This document shows, one piece after another, positions 27,782 to 37,534 of a stretch of 64,000 nt of DNA (position 1 is its first letter; each line of letters starts with the position of its first letter). The notes under the pieces are model-generated. The model saw nothing but the letters and a program-made list of their open reading frames with translations. It did no database searches and was not told the DNA's origin. The stretch is taken from assembly GCF_001315945.1 (NCBI RefSeq), contig NZ_BBBG01000005.1:79599-143598 (forward strand), given 5' to 3'. A program made the translations under genes and the position numbers. This stretch comes from Methanogenium cariaci JCM 10550. Lineage in GTDB: Archaea; Halobacteriota; Methanomicrobia; Methanomicrobiales; Methanomicrobiaceae.

Positions 27782-28135
27782 TCACACCACCGCCGGCAGG
27801 GTAATAGTGAGCACCACGGCCCCCTCGTCGCCCGCAAGAGCGAGCAGGAGTGGCTCCACACTCTCAGCAGCTGAGAGAGGGTCCCCCCCCGTGGCTGCCT
27901 CGTACAGGACAACCTTTTCGATCTGGCAGGGGGGGAGTGACACGTCGGCCCCCCCTGTGATCGGGAGGCTGAAGGTCATGGGTGTCACGTTCTCTGCTGA
28001 TGTGCGATACGATGCCAGGGCGAACCTGGCACAGACTGCCGTGCTGTCGGCGGTCTGTAGTTCTGCGTAGGTCTCGATCACCGGTTTGCGTTCCCGGAGC
28101 ATCTCATACCCTTCGGTTGTAAAGTTGACAGTCAT
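27782..28135 (-). CDS. Tail-tip associated protein upstream of DGR target
   Basis: 117 residues: MTVNFTTEGYEMLRERKPVI, then a beta-rich domain with MTFSLPITGGADVSLPPCQ and a hydrophobic C-terminus (GAVVLTITLPAVV). It resembles small accessory proteins encoded between distal tail and fibre genes in siphoviruses, but no family is certain. It is separated from the DGR target by no spacing. Confidence 0.5.
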   Translation of the reverse strand: MTVNFTTEGYEMLRERKPVIETYAELQTADSTAVCARFALASYRTSAENVTPMTFSLPITGGADVSLPPCQIEKVVLYEAATGGDPLSAAESVEPLLLALAGDEGAVVLTITLPAVV

Positions 28136-28137
28136 GG

Positions 28138-29028
28138 TTAGACTCCTGTGTAGCGGGATGCATACTCAAGCGTCACCGCTGCACTCCCGCTGGTTGCAGA
28201 ATAGGTGATCACGTTTTCGCCCGGCTGGAGTTGCCAGAACGTGCTTGCTGCTGACAGATACTGCATGGCATTGGTCTGCGACCCGTCTACTGCCTGGAGA
28301 CGGCAGATCAGATCTCCATATGCAGTATTGATGATGACAGACTCCCCCCCGGACTCGACGGTCATGGTCAGGGCGATCTGTTCGCCGGTCGTCAGGTTCT
28401 CGACAACCGGGTTGGTGCACGGCCCGGGGGGGATGGTCAGTGCTACAGGGGGGGCGTCAATATCTCCTGCGTTGGTCACTGACATGGTCGACCCCCCCTG
28501 CGCCGCGAAGTGAGCCGGGAAGTAGGCCGGGAATGCAAGACCTCCCGTCAGACCTGCAAGCGTCTGGGACAGGGCATCGGCATCTGTCCAGCATGGGTCT
28601 GGAGCCTGCAAATCGACGGTCACTTCCTGCCATGTGTCGCCCTGTGAGGATCCTGCAAGGAAGGACGGAGACCCCGAGAGGGCCACGCACCAGAGGGCAT
28701 ACTGGGTGCCGTCCTCCTGTGTCCAGATCAATCGGCCTGGACCATACCAGGGATTGAATGCGGCCGCTATTCTCCGCCGCTTCTGCTCAAGTGCAGTGCG
28801 ATTCTCAGCCAGTGCCAGGAACCGGATCATGAGCTCACGGGGCGACAGGCGCACCCGCTGCAGGGTCACACCGTCCTGATAGGCTCCCCCCCGCTGTGTC
28901 TGCACCTCATTGTCCGTCCCGCCGAACCCATCAGATGTAAGGTAGCGCAGGGTCGGGACAGGATAGGCCGTGCAGGGGTCTGCGATGAGTAATTCATCTC
29001 CGTTGGCAGCCTGCCATGTTAGGATCAT
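28138..29028 (-). CDS. Distal tail protein (Dit-like)
   Basis: About 296 residues. The N-terminal part has ELMIRFLALAENRTALEQKR followed by LIWTQEDGTQYALWC, the siphovirus distal-tail/ORF46 pattern; the C-terminal part is a carbohydrate-binding-like beta domain ending in GENVITYSATSGSAAVTLEY. The start at ATG 29028 is preferred over an upstream extension created by a G8 run; it overlaps the tape-measure stop region. It forms the hub at the end of the tail tube. Confidence 0.78.
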   Translation of the reverse strand: MILTWQAANGDELLIADPCTAYPVPTLRYLTSDGFGGTDNEVQTQRGGAYQDGVTLQRVRLSPRELMIRFLALAENRTALEQKRRRIAAAFNPWYGPGRLIWTQEDGTQYALWCVALSGSPSFLAGSSQGDTWQEVTVDLQAPDPCWTDADALSQTLAGLTGGLAFPAYFPAHFAAQGGSTMSVTNAGDIDAPPVALTIPPGPCTNPVVENLTTGEQIALTMTVESGGESVIINTAYGDLICRLQAVDGSQTNAMQYLSAASTFWQLQPGENVITYSATSGSAAVTLEYASRYTGV

Positions 29029-29029
29029 C

Positions 29030-31725
29030 CTACCACCCCCCCCGTGTGCCAATGTTCCGGAGTGTGCGTTTTGTGGAGTTCATCATGGTGGCTGCATCAG
29101 CTGCAGGGGGGGAGTTCACCACAAGATCCCCCCCTTCAATGACCACCCCCCCGATGAGGACGAGGGCCCTGACAGGGCGGGCTGAGTGGCCTGTGTCTCA
29201 GCGCTGGCAAGAGGGTTTGAGAAGGTTGGAATCTGTATCGCCACATCTGGATGTTAGGAGTCACAGATACAACTGCTCCATTCTCGTCGTAGACTGTGGG
29301 ATCACATACTGGACCGCTGGATTATCTCGGTAGAACTGTACGAGGGTAGACCAGTTGTCTGCAAGTGTCGAGTTTGTTACTTGATCCAGTGCGAGCACTG
29401 CGGCGTCGTAGTTCTCCTGTGCTGCTTCCCGTGCGGTGTAGGCATCTTCCAGTGCTGCAGTCTCGTCGTCGATCTCCTTCTGCAGTTCTGTGAGCCGGTT
29501 CTGAGCGGATGCGATACTCTCTCCGTTGAGCTCATCTTCCAGGGCGGTCTTCTCTGCAAGCAGATCCGAAGACTGTTGCTGTGCATCGGCGTAGGCATCC
29601 TCTGCGTCTGCGACGTTGAGGAGCGCTGAACGATAGTCGAGATTGAGATCTGTGAGTTTATCCTGCAGTTCTGCCCGTTCATCATAGTCAGCTGTGACCA
29701 GGGCACGTTCGACCGCAGCCTTCTCTGCCTCGATATCAGCAAGGTCTCTCCGGGCCTGTTCAAGGCGGATATCGGCCCGCTCCACAGAGCGGTTCTGGTC
29801 GTCGATATCCTCATCGATTCCAAGAGCCCGGTTGATGGTGTCCTCGAGGGCGTCATACTCCTTCTGCAAGGCAGAGACAGACTTCCGGTGCTCTTCATAG
29901 GCGTCATCAGCCTGTCTGAGGGCATCCTCTGCGACATCGGCGTATTTATCCAAGGCATAGGCGGCATCATAGACCTGCCCCCTCGTTATCATACATGGTG
30001 GCAATGAACTCCCCCTGCCACCCAGGTACATCCATCCATCCCCCTCAGTGAAACCCTGTGTCATCATGTGGGCATACTGTTCGTTGTCTGCGAGCTCACG
30101 AACCTCATCGGCTGCCTTGTGCATCTGGTCGGCATAGTCTTTGAGCTCATCCGTGGTCATGTCAGTTGTCTTGCCGAAATGCTCCTGGGCATAGTCAAGG
30201 GCCTCTGTAGACTCCTTGGTCTCATCATATGCTGTCTTGAGAGCATAGGCTGCCACACCCACCGCAGCAAGACCGACACCCAGTGCAGCAGTGGTCGCAA
30301 GAGACGCCATAGCCGCAGCGTCACGGGCCTTGAGGGCCGCGATCTCTGCCTGTATGGCAGGGATCGTCTTTGTGGTGATCTGCTTTGCCAATTTCTGATA
30401 CTCATTGTAAGCATCATCAGCAAGGGAGATCATCTTTCCCCCCCGACGATGAGGGTAGGCCCTGCTGCTGCAGCAAGCATTCCTGTGGTGACAACCAGCT
30501 GCTGTGTCCCTTCGTCGAGGTCGTCGAGCCAGTTTGCGAGGTCTGCAACCCCCCCGTCAATTGCCGGCATCAATGCATCTGCGACAAGGTCCCCCCCGAT
30601 CGTGATGGAGGCCCCCCCTTCCACAGCTGACTTCATCTGTCTAAGCGATCCACCGGCTCCACCTTCCATGGTCTCAGCCATCTTCTGGGCGGCGCCGTCA
30701 CAGTCATTGAGGGCGTCCGTGTAGTCCTCGATGGCCCCCCCGCCACCTTCTGCGATGAGTGCCAGCATACCGGGCCCGGCACGATCTCCGAATAGTGTCA
30801 TGGCGTCCCCCCCGGTGGAGAGACCTGCTGCAGCTAGTGTGTCGAGGATCTCTGCGAGTGACCGGGTGGCCGGGTCAACTTCTTCTGCGGTGAGGCCATA
30901 CTTGGCAAGGACCTCTGTCACCTGGTCGGTAGGTGCAAGGAGCTGTGACATAGCACCACGTAGGGCAGTGCCTGCCATAGAGCCCTGGATACCAGCGTTG
31001 GACATGATCTCGATCGCGGCCGTGGTCTCCTCGATGGAGAGCCCGGCGGACGATGCAACCGGCCCGACATAGGTCATGGCTTCACCCAGCTGTTCAATGC
31101 TGGTGTTCGATGAGCTGGCAGCCTCTGCGAGGATGTCAGATACGTGCCCCAGGTCCTCAACCTCAAGCCGGAACCCGCTCATCACATTCGTTGCGATGTC
31201 GGCAGAGGTGCCCAAGTCCATCGCGCCGGCGGATGCAAGAGAGAGCATCTGTGGTGTTGCCTCAAGGATCTCGTTGGTATCGAGTCCGGCCTTCCCGAGA
31301 TACATCATCGCCTGAGCTGCTTGTGAGGCTGTGAACGCGGTAGAAGATCCCAGGTCAAGGGCAGTCTCCCGGAGCCTGTCAAACTCCTCTGCTGTGGCGC
31401 ATGTGGCTGCCTGCACCTGTCGCATTGAATCATCGAAATCAACTGCGGTCGAAAGTGCCAGGGCCCCCCCGGTCGCGAGGAGTGGAGTGGTCACCGCGAG
31501 TGAGAGGGTCTTGCCAGTTGCCGTCATCTTTGCGCCGACGGCCTCCCAGTTCTTCTGGGACTGCTGCAGCTGCTTGTCTGTTGCTTCAAGGGCGGCCTGT
31601 GCCCGGTCAAAGGCCTCCACCGCACCGGAACTATCTCCGGTGATGTTGACAGCCATCCCTGCGACAACGTCGGCGCCGCTCAGATCGATGCCGCTGAGTG
31701 CTCCTCCGGATGCTCCGAGACCCAT
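29030..31725 (-). CDS. Tail tape measure protein, frameshifted
   Basis: About 895 residues. The N-terminal half holds the TP901-type tape-measure core (VDFDDSMRQVQAATCATAEE, TAFTASQAAQAMMYLGKAGL, VYVGP-like and AGIQGSMAGTALRGAMSQLL); the C-terminal half has an Ala-rich hydrophobic stretch and a long coiled coil (QARRDLADIEAEKAAVERAL). Breaks occur at a C7 run near 30437, near 29985-30030, near 29260 and in the last 220 bases; corrected, the gene ends at TAG 29030-29032. It sets tail length, predicted at roughly 130 nm from its size (about 0.15 nm per residue, inference). Confidence 0.88.
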
Positions 31726-31961
31726 TATACCCTCCTGATCCTATCGCCATAGCGACGCTCAATCGCGTCCACGTCCGGCCCGTCGTTCTCTACCATCTCT
31801 GTATCCTCCGGATGCTGTATCCTGATGTGTCCGTCCATCTCGAGGGCGTATTCGTGGTACATCATGACCTGCCCCCCCAGGGAGAGCTCCCTGAGGATGT
31901 AGTCATGTGTCCATCCATAGGTGCATGCGAGCCGGGCGGCGATGCGCCCGAGCTCAGTCAC
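31725..31961 (-). CDS. Tail assembly chaperone, frameshift extension (gpT-like)
   Basis: 78 residues beginning GTG at 31961 and probably made as a fusion with the upstream chaperone through a -1 ribosomal slip at 31964-31970. It contains LACTYGWTHDYILRELSLGG, a helix pair seen in the T part of siphovirus G-T proteins. It overlaps the tape measure start. Confidence 0.7.
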   Translation of the reverse strand: MTELGRIAARLACTYGWTHDYILRELSLGGQVMMYHEYALEMDGHIRIQHPEDTEMVENDGPDVDAIERRYGDRIRRV

Positions 31962-32314
31962 CCGTTTTTTGTTGTGTCGTCCTTGTCGGTGCGTGTGCCC
32001 TTCCAGGCAGTCGCGGCAAGCCGTTCAAACACCAGTGCGCAGAATGCATCGACAGAGGGGGGGAGGGTGCAGTTGTTCTGCATCCATTCTTTGCCGACCT
32101 GCGGGTGCTGCGGGGGGGCGCACACTGCTGCAGCGATGGTGAGCAGGGTGTCATAACTGATCTTGTCTCCTGCCGACCGGTCACCCATCAGAGAGAGGAT
32201 CTGCAGGTGCACACCTGCCGGGATGAGGGAGACATCTACCTCGACGATCTCCTCCCAGCTGCCCAGCCGGGCAGTGACCCGCTCAGGGATTGCTGTCGAA
32301 AAGTCCCGGATCAT
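31958..32314 (-). CDS. Tail assembly chaperone (gpG-like)
   Basis: 118 residues located between the tail tube and tape measure genes, where gpG analogs always occur. Helical, with TIAAAVCAPPQHPQVGKEWM and a C-terminal KGTRTDKDDTTKNG. The last codons contain the slippery heptamer. Its role is to recruit tail tube subunits to the tape measure. Confidence 0.72.
   Translation of the reverse strand: MIRDFSTAIPERVTARLGSWEEIVEVDVSLIPAGVHLQILSLMGDRSAGDKISYDTLLTIAAAVCAPPQHPQVGKEWMQNNCTLPPSVDAFCALVFERLAATAWKGTRTDKDDTTKNG
31964..31970 (-). promoter_or_regulatory. -1 ribosomal frameshift slippery site A AAA AAC
   Basis: In the reading frame of the gpG-like gene the codons are ACA AAA AAC GGG TGA. A -1 slip on A AAA AAC gives AAA AAA CGG GTG ACT, entering exactly the frame of the next gene. 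This is the expected placement for the G/G-T programmed frameshift of tailed viruses. Confidence 0.72.
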
Positions 32315-32323
32315 CTACACACC

Positions 32324-32896
32324 TCAGGCCGCCGGGGGGGTGGTCGGGGGGGCCTGCATGTCGGTGATCGAGAACAGCTGTTCCCCCCCAGCATCCTCAG
32401 TGAGGTCTACCTCTCCGGTGATCTCAAGCGGCACTGCAGCGGTCGTGAGTTCTCCGTCTGCTCCGAATGCCTGCTCCAGCCTTTGGTGATCTGAGCCTTC
32501 TTGACCGCGACGACGTAGGTCTTGCTGGCTGCATTGGTGTTTGTCAGCTGCACCTTGATATATCCGACATCACTCTTGCCCCCCCGGTCGAAAAGGTGTC
32601 CGTGCCGGCGACAGCAGAGTATGTGTCAATACCACCCCCCCGGAGCAGGTTGAGGCCCGACAGGGTGGGCTCCTGCCAGTCGCCGGTGATCACGACGGCC
32701 TGTTTATTCACCCGCTTGATCGGCGGGGCGTTGTCGGGTTCAATACTCGCAAACTCAATAGACTCCACGAGCTTTGTGTTCTTCATCGCACCGAGGTCAG
32801 TGTAGCTGGGGGGGTGTCGGAGTATGCCGCCACCTCAAACTTCACCGAGCCAAGCCGAATCGCGTCTTCGTCCTGAATTGTGGTCTGGTATCCCAT
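32324..32896 (-). CDS. Major tail tube protein, frameshifted
   Basis: About 189 residues, starting MGYQTTIQDEDAIRLGSVKF. The best preserved part is MKNTKLVESIEFASIEPDNA and QAVVITGDWQEPTLSGLNLL; after two C7 runs the frame resumes at KSDVGYIKVQLTNTN and ends near DMQAPTTPAA. Four homopolymer breaks scatter it over three frames. The position before the chaperone pair and the beta-rich composition support a tail tube function. Confidence 0.72.
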
Positions 32897-32902
32897 AATG
32901 GA

Positions 32903-33295
32903 TCATTCCTGGTAATATACCCGGAAATCGACCGGCACGATATACGTCCCGGTGACTTCGTCGTAGTCGTCATGCTGACCGCTGAAAAAACAGCGACTGA
33001 TGCGGATGTCGCCGTGCACCCCGTAATACTGATGTAGAGCCTTACGGACTGCTTTTGCGAGGGCTGCTGCACCTGTAGAGGACTCTGCATAGCAGGTGTA
33101 TTGCACCCGTGGAGAGGCGACTGCCGTTACTGCATCCTCAGGCCGGCTGATCATCTGAAAGGTAATCGCCGGGAGGGTTGGATCCTGTGGGAGGTGCATC
33201 CGGTAGATGCGGGTGCCTACAAGACCTGCGACAGTCTCATTTGCCACGAGCACACTGCGCAGGGCAGTGAGGACATCGGCCGTACCGTCTGCCAT
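32903..33295 (-). CDS. Tail completion/terminator-like protein (DUF3168-type)
   Basis: 130 residues: MADGTADVLTALRSVLVANE, GLVGTRIYRMHLPQDPTLPA, ITFQMISRPEDAVTAVASPR and a final TYIVPVDFRVYYQE. This matches small head-tail/tail-terminator proteins encoded just before the tail tube gene. The start ATG overlaps the previous stop. Confidence 0.72.
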   Translation of the reverse strand: MADGTADVLTALRSVLVANETVAGLVGTRIYRMHLPQDPTLPAITFQMISRPEDAVTAVASPRVQYTCYAESSTGAAALAKAVRKALHQYYGVHGDIRISRCFFSGQHDDYDEVTGTYIVPVDFRVYYQE

Positions 33296-33724
33296 CACTG
33301 CACCCCCCCTGTAGGACAAGCTGCCGCATCGCGGCCCGGATCTCTTCCCGGACCTCATCGACATTCTCGTCGACGGCCGGCCTGAGATGTGGCTGTGCTT
33401 CCTGGTTGTAGTACCTGCCGAGCACATCCCGGCCGACGAACCCAAACTCGAGGCGTTTGCCCTGGGGAGCGTTGGTGCCCACCCGGACCACACAGTGGCG
33501 TGTGCCACGACTCACCGTTTCCTTGTCGAAGGATCTGCGATAATCCCCCCCGGTGATGTAGGGCGTTTTGCCCCCCCCTTGTTTTTTGTCGTCCGAACCT
33601 CGTTGAGGACAATATCCGCCCCACTCTTAGTGGCGAGCTCAAGGTTTTTGGACTGGACAGACTGTCTGCCGCGGTTGAACATCGTCCGGAGGTCTGAGCT
33701 CCCTGAAGAGTCGATGCTCATCAT
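33295..33724 (-). CDS. HK97 gp10-like tail-head joining protein, frameshifted
   Basis: About 142 residues after joining three frames. The N-terminus MMSIDSSGSSDLRTMFNRGR, the basic middle, and the C-terminus EFGFVGRDVLGRYYNQEAQP, HLRPAVDENVDEVREEIRAA match HK97 gp10-family proteins. Breaks sit at C7 runs near 33573 and 33545 and at C6-C7 near 33305. Overlaps ATGA with the upstream gene. Confidence 0.72.
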
Positions 33725-33966
33725 CGCAGACACCCCACAAAGGTTGCCAGACAGGCTACCAGCAGGGAGACCAGGCTGGCAATCCCTGTGACAATCACTC
33801 CGTCTCTCCCAAGCCACCGGCTCTGCTGATTCTCGATGGCCCGGATCCTGCGTTCATGGTCGTCGTCGCACTTCTGCTGCCCTTCTATTGCCTTGCATAT
33901 CCACTCGGTGCGCTCATCGATGCGCTGGAGGAGTTTGGCATCAGGGGCCTGTGAGTCAGGCGTCAT
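33721..33966 (-). CDS. Coiled-coil protein with C-terminal membrane helix
   Basis: 81 residues: an N-terminal helical charged part (LLQRIDERTEWICKAIEGQQ) and a C-terminal hydrophobic helix (VIVTGIASLVSLLVACLATF). The layout resembles XhlA-type or holin-like small phage proteins, but its location among connector genes is unusual for lysis proteins. Function not assigned. Confidence 0.5.
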   Translation of the reverse strand: MTPDSQAPDAKLLQRIDERTEWICKAIEGQQKCDDDHERRIRAIENQQSRWLGRDGVIVTGIASLVSLLVACLATFVGCLR

Positions 33967-34310
33967 CGCACCACCTCACAAAGGAGTGTGGTCATCACGT
34001 CGAGAGTCTGCTCTACGAGCAGGATGTCATAGGCGACTCCACTCACAACGGCCCGGTCCTTCTCGGTCATGTCCGTGTAGCTGCCCTGCAGGGCGATGCT
34101 GTGCGTCGCGATCACATAGGTGCGGTCACTGGTCTTGACCTCCTTGCCGCCGGTTGGCATGCAGGAGCAGGAGACATCCTCGTGGGGTGTCGTCCAGGTC
34201 TGGGAGACCTCTCCGTTGTCGTCCACGGTCTCTGTGTATCGCTGGATAGTGCAGGTCGACGGGAACTGCGGGCCGAGGTTGGCCATCAGGCGGGCGTCAA
34301 AGACACTCAT
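33963..34310 (-). CDS. Head-tail joining (head closure) protein
   Basis: 115 residues: MSVFDARLMANLGPQFPSTC, QRYTETVDDNGEVSQTWTTP and DMTEKDRAVVSGVAYDILLV, the pattern of siphovirus head-closure proteins. In the given sequence it is fused in frame with the preceding connector because of a C6 run at about 34319-34324; with five Cs the upstream gene stops at 34315-34317 and this one starts at ATG 34310. Confidence 0.65.
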   Translation of the reverse strand: MSVFDARLMANLGPQFPSTCTIQRYTETVDDNGEVSQTWTTPHEDVSCSCMPTGGKEVKTSDRTYVIATHSIALQGSYTDMTEKDRAVVSGVAYDILLVEQTLDVMTTLLCEVVR

Positions 34311-34314
34311 CACC

Positions 34315-34664
34315 TCAGCCCCCCCAAGTATCCGGCCGGAACTGCGGCAGCCTCCGGCAATGGCAGTGATGGCGATACCGTCATCTGCTTGCCGCCTGAG
34401 GCTCTCTGCCTGCAGGTGCAGTGCCTCTGCGACCGCCTTGCCGTTTGTCGTCAGTCCGTTTGCGCTGATGTACTTCAGGATCAGGATCTGAGACGAGGCA
34501 ATCTGGTCGAGGGCCTGTGCCGCTGCGAGCCGGTAGTCATTCCCGTTCATTGACAGGAATGCAGCGATCTCCTCATCGGTGAAGATCTGTTTGCTGTCGT
34601 CCTTGTCTGTGCAGAGGAGCCGGACCTTTCCCGCCGTTGTCGTCGGGTCGTAGGTAAATGTCAT
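34315..34664 (-). CDS. Head-tail connector protein
   Basis: About 116 residues: KVRLLCTDKDDSKQIFTDEE, IAAFLSMNGNDYRLAAAQAL, then a helix-rich region. This is the common head-tail adaptor (gp6/gp15-like) pattern. See the next gene for the apparent fusion. It overlaps the upstream small gene by four bases. Confidence 0.68.
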
Positions 34665-34837
34665 TTGATTTCCTCTTTGATGGTCCTGAGTCCGTCCTTC
34701 TTCTGAGGTGCATCTGACAGGGCTGTCCGGATACCTCTGAGTTCGTTGATCATCTCTGCCTGCTGGTCGATGATGTCCAGCATCAGCTCTTCCTCTGTTG
34801 TCTTAGGGGTTGGCCGGTATTTCGTCCTGTCAGTCAT
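34661..34837 (-). CDS. Small hypothetical virion-region protein
   Basis: 58 residues, MTDRTKYRPTPKTTEEELML then a helical stretch IIDQQAEMINELRGIR. It lies between capsid and connector genes. No family. Confidence 0.5.
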   Translation of the reverse strand: MTDRTKYRPTPKTTEEELMLDIIDQQAEMINELRGIRTALSDAPQKKDGLRTIKEEIK

Positions 34838-34868
34838 CTGATCACCCCCCCGGAAAAAAGAGAGAAGA

Positions 34869-36010
34869 TCAGGCTGCCGCCACAGTGCCGTTTGATCCGA
34901 CTGCGTAGCGGTAGTCGAGCTGAGTGGCACCGACAGCGTGCTTGACCTTGTACTGGACAGAGTCCGAGTCGAAGTTTACTACATCGTAGCCGCCGCCATC
35001 GGTGCGGATGGCGTCCATTGCCTTCATGTAGACTCCTGGCTGTTCTGCTCCACGGAGCTTCGCGACAGCTGCTGCGCCGCGCCCCCCCTCGTCCGGGTCT
35101 GCCATCAGGAACCATGACGTGGTTGAGTTTGAGGATGACATGACGGTCGGAGCATAGGGCAGGACGACCAGCTTCAGGTTGCTGAATGGGTTCTGGCTGA
35201 CCGTCTTGCTCTTGCCGGCGGTGGTCTCGATCTGGGTGGCATTGAGGATCTCCATCGCGGTGACCTTGAGTGCAGGTACGACTGCGAGGACTGCAGGCTC
35301 GTTGTAGATCGGTTCGCTGCCCGCATCGGTCATGGTTGCCATGGCGGCGGTCGCTTCCTTGAGTCCCTGCACGGAGAGTGCACGGGTGATCAGGTTGCCC
35401 TGGTCAGATGTGAAGAGGGTGCCGTTCGGCCCGGCAGTTCCAGCGATCTGGGTGGTTGCGAGGTATTCCTCTGTGCGGCGGGCCCCTCTGCCAGGCGGCT
35501 GGGGGGGAGGTCCAGGAACGCACCGAGGTTGTCGTTCTGGATCGTCTCTTCGGTGAGTTCCATGATGCGACCATAGACGTCCACACTCACAGTGTACTTG
35601 CCTTCGGAGGCATTGCCTTTCTCGGGCTCGGTATACTCCGGTTTCTTGACCAGTCTGCCGTCGCCACCATTGAGGTAGTCGAGTTCGAGTTCCCGGAAGT
35701 CGTTGACGAGCACCTTGCGGGCCCAGCTCTCCCAGGTGACCGGGGTCTCCGTGTAGTTTGCAAGGAGCTGGTTCTGCATATTGGCTGCCATCAGGTACGG
35801 GAAGTCAGAGGATGACATGGCCTCGCGGAACTCTCTGACGCTGTATCTCCCCCCCTCGCGGAGCTTGTTCGTGAAGACCTGTGCCTGTGCGAGTTTGTGT
35901 GCATACTCGGAGGTCATTGCTTCGGATGCTACCCTGCGGCCGCCAAATTCTTTTCTCGCGTCAAAGCGGGATGCGTCCATGGTTTTGATGTGGTTCAGAA
36001 AATCAGACAT
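34869..36010 (-). CDS. Major capsid protein, frameshifted
   Basis: About 380 residues, probably HK97 fold. The N-terminal half includes FRELELDYLNGGDGRLVKKP and YTVSVDVYGRIMELTEETIQ; after a C7 break near 35505 and a slip near 35400 the C-terminal half continues YNEPAVLAVVPALKVTAMEI and LKLVVLPYAPTVMSSSNSTT, and finishes QLDYRYAVGSNGTVAAA. The GGAGGT site seven bases before the ATG supports the start. It follows the decoration and protease-scaffold genes. Confidence 0.82.
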
Positions 36011-36024
36011 CTCTTGTTACCTCC

Positions 36025-36405
36025 TTATGTTGCTGCTGCCTCCTGGGCGGCAATCTGGTCCGGGTGATATACCTGATCGTTGCGGTCTCACCATCAGCGA
36101 CTGCTTCCATTGCAGCACCAAAGAGACGGCCACTGGCTGCTGTGTTGTTGAGCATCTGTGCAGCGTCATGGAAGTAGATTAGATCTCCAATCGCGATGCC
36201 TCCCGTCTCACTGTCCTTGACGGAAAACTCCGCCTCAAAGGGGCCAAAGTCGACAGAAGTGTATCCGTCGGTGTCCTCATCTGTGATTGCAATCCCGGTG
36301 CGCCCCCCCCAGACGAACAGGGTCCCCCCCACTGTCTGGTTCTGCAGGGTAGGAACATGCGACGCTGAGCCGCTGTCCTGGCTTGTGGGTGATGTTGTCT
36401 GGCAT
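36025..36405 (-). CDS. Capsid decoration protein (DUF2190-like), frameshifted
   Basis: About 124 residues: MPDNITHKPGQRLSVACSYP, then RTGIAITDEDTDGYTSVDFG and an end GAAMEAVADGETATIRYI. The small beta-barrel pattern fits capsid-cementing proteins. C7-C8 runs near 36303-36333 add residues, and a one-base slip near 36062 restores the end QIAAQEAAAT at TAA 36025-36027, just before the capsid ribosome site. Confidence 0.65.
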
Positions 36406-36406
36406 A

Positions 36407-37534
36407 TCAGATCACTCTCCGTGCGGCAGCCTCTGCTGCCTCTTTTGTCATGCCGCCGGCAATGTATGCCTCGGCGAGTTCGGCCCGTGCCTTCTCGGCA
36501 TCGTTACCGGTAGTCTGCCCCCCCATGCCCTCGACACGGCCGGCGCCGGCAACCTGTGCGAGGTATTCGGCCTCGGTCTTGATCGTCTGCTCGATGGTGG
36601 CAGCGAATGCCGCCTCATCAAGCTTGCCCTCTTTGACAGGGGGGGGCCTTTGCGAGAGACTCGACGATCCGGGCCTTGGTGATGGCAGGGACCTGTGCGT
36701 CTTTCACCTTGCTCTCGACGAAGGTCTTTGCCTCGATGATGAGTTGTGCCTCCCGGAGGCGGGCGTTCTCGGTGGTGAGGGCCTCGACTGCCTTCTGGGC
36801 TTCTGTGAGTTTGTTCCGCTGTGCTGCTGCCTCTGCCTTGCGGCTGGCATCGTTGTCATACTCCTGCCGGAGGGCCTCGACAATGTCGGGGTGGTCGCTC
36901 CGGAGGGATTCGATTGTGAGCTTGTCAGTCATGATATGCGTACCTGCTTCTCTCTGTTCTCTGGTTGGTTCTGGTGGGCGTGCGCTCCGGAACGCCTCGG
37001 CGATGGCGCCGCCACGTCCGGGCACGGTCACGAAGTCAACGCTCCGGGCCTCTTCGATTGAGGTGATGATCTCTCCATGTCGTCCATCGACCTCTCCCTC
37101 TTCCGAGATCCCCCAGACATAGTGGGAGATCCCGATGTGAGGACCCATCTCTGTGACTGCGGTGCGGTATGCCTCAAAGACACGTCCTCTGGTATAGAGG
37201 CCAGGTCCTTTTGGCCCGTCGTCCTGCCAGCGGGCGTCTTCTGTGAAGACTGCTGCAAGGTCCCGGAGAGACCGTTCGGGCCGGTCGCGTTCTTCGCTGC
37301 GGGACGGATGATCCAGTACATGTGAAGCCCGGCGTGGTAGACCCCCCCATTCTGAGCTGCCTCCTTGAGGACCTCGGGGGGGCTGTAGTAGCCGGACGAA
37401 CCCCCCCATCCGGGGGGGTTGATGATCAGGATCGGGATTGTCCCGTCTTTATCCACCTTCGATTCTATGAGCGGGATGATCTCCGCTCGGAACTCTGTCA
37501 TTGTCGTTGTCACACTGTTCACCACCTCTGTCAT
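36407..37534 (-). CDS. Prohead protease fused to scaffold, frameshifted
   Basis: About 373 residues. The N-terminal protease-like part has FRAEIIPLIESKVDKDGTIP, AGLHMYWDHPSRSEERDRPE (likely catalytic His) and SIEEARSVDFVTVPGRGG (likely Ser). The C-terminal part is a long coiled coil (EALRQEYDNDASRKAEAAAQ) typical of scaffolding domains removed during maturation. Breaks lie at C7 runs near 37344-37402 and G7 near 36640. Fused protease-scaffold genes are common before HK97-type capsids. Confidence 0.72.

Noticed and set aside
27217..27874. Plus-strand open frames opposite the tail genes
   Set aside because: They mirror minus-strand coding with high G+C and lack ribosome sites; the minus-strand proteins are clearly the real ones.
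33721..33966. Calling the small coiled-coil membrane protein a holin
   Set aside because: Only one helix, located among connector genes, with no endolysin nearby; the evidence is too thin for a lysis role.
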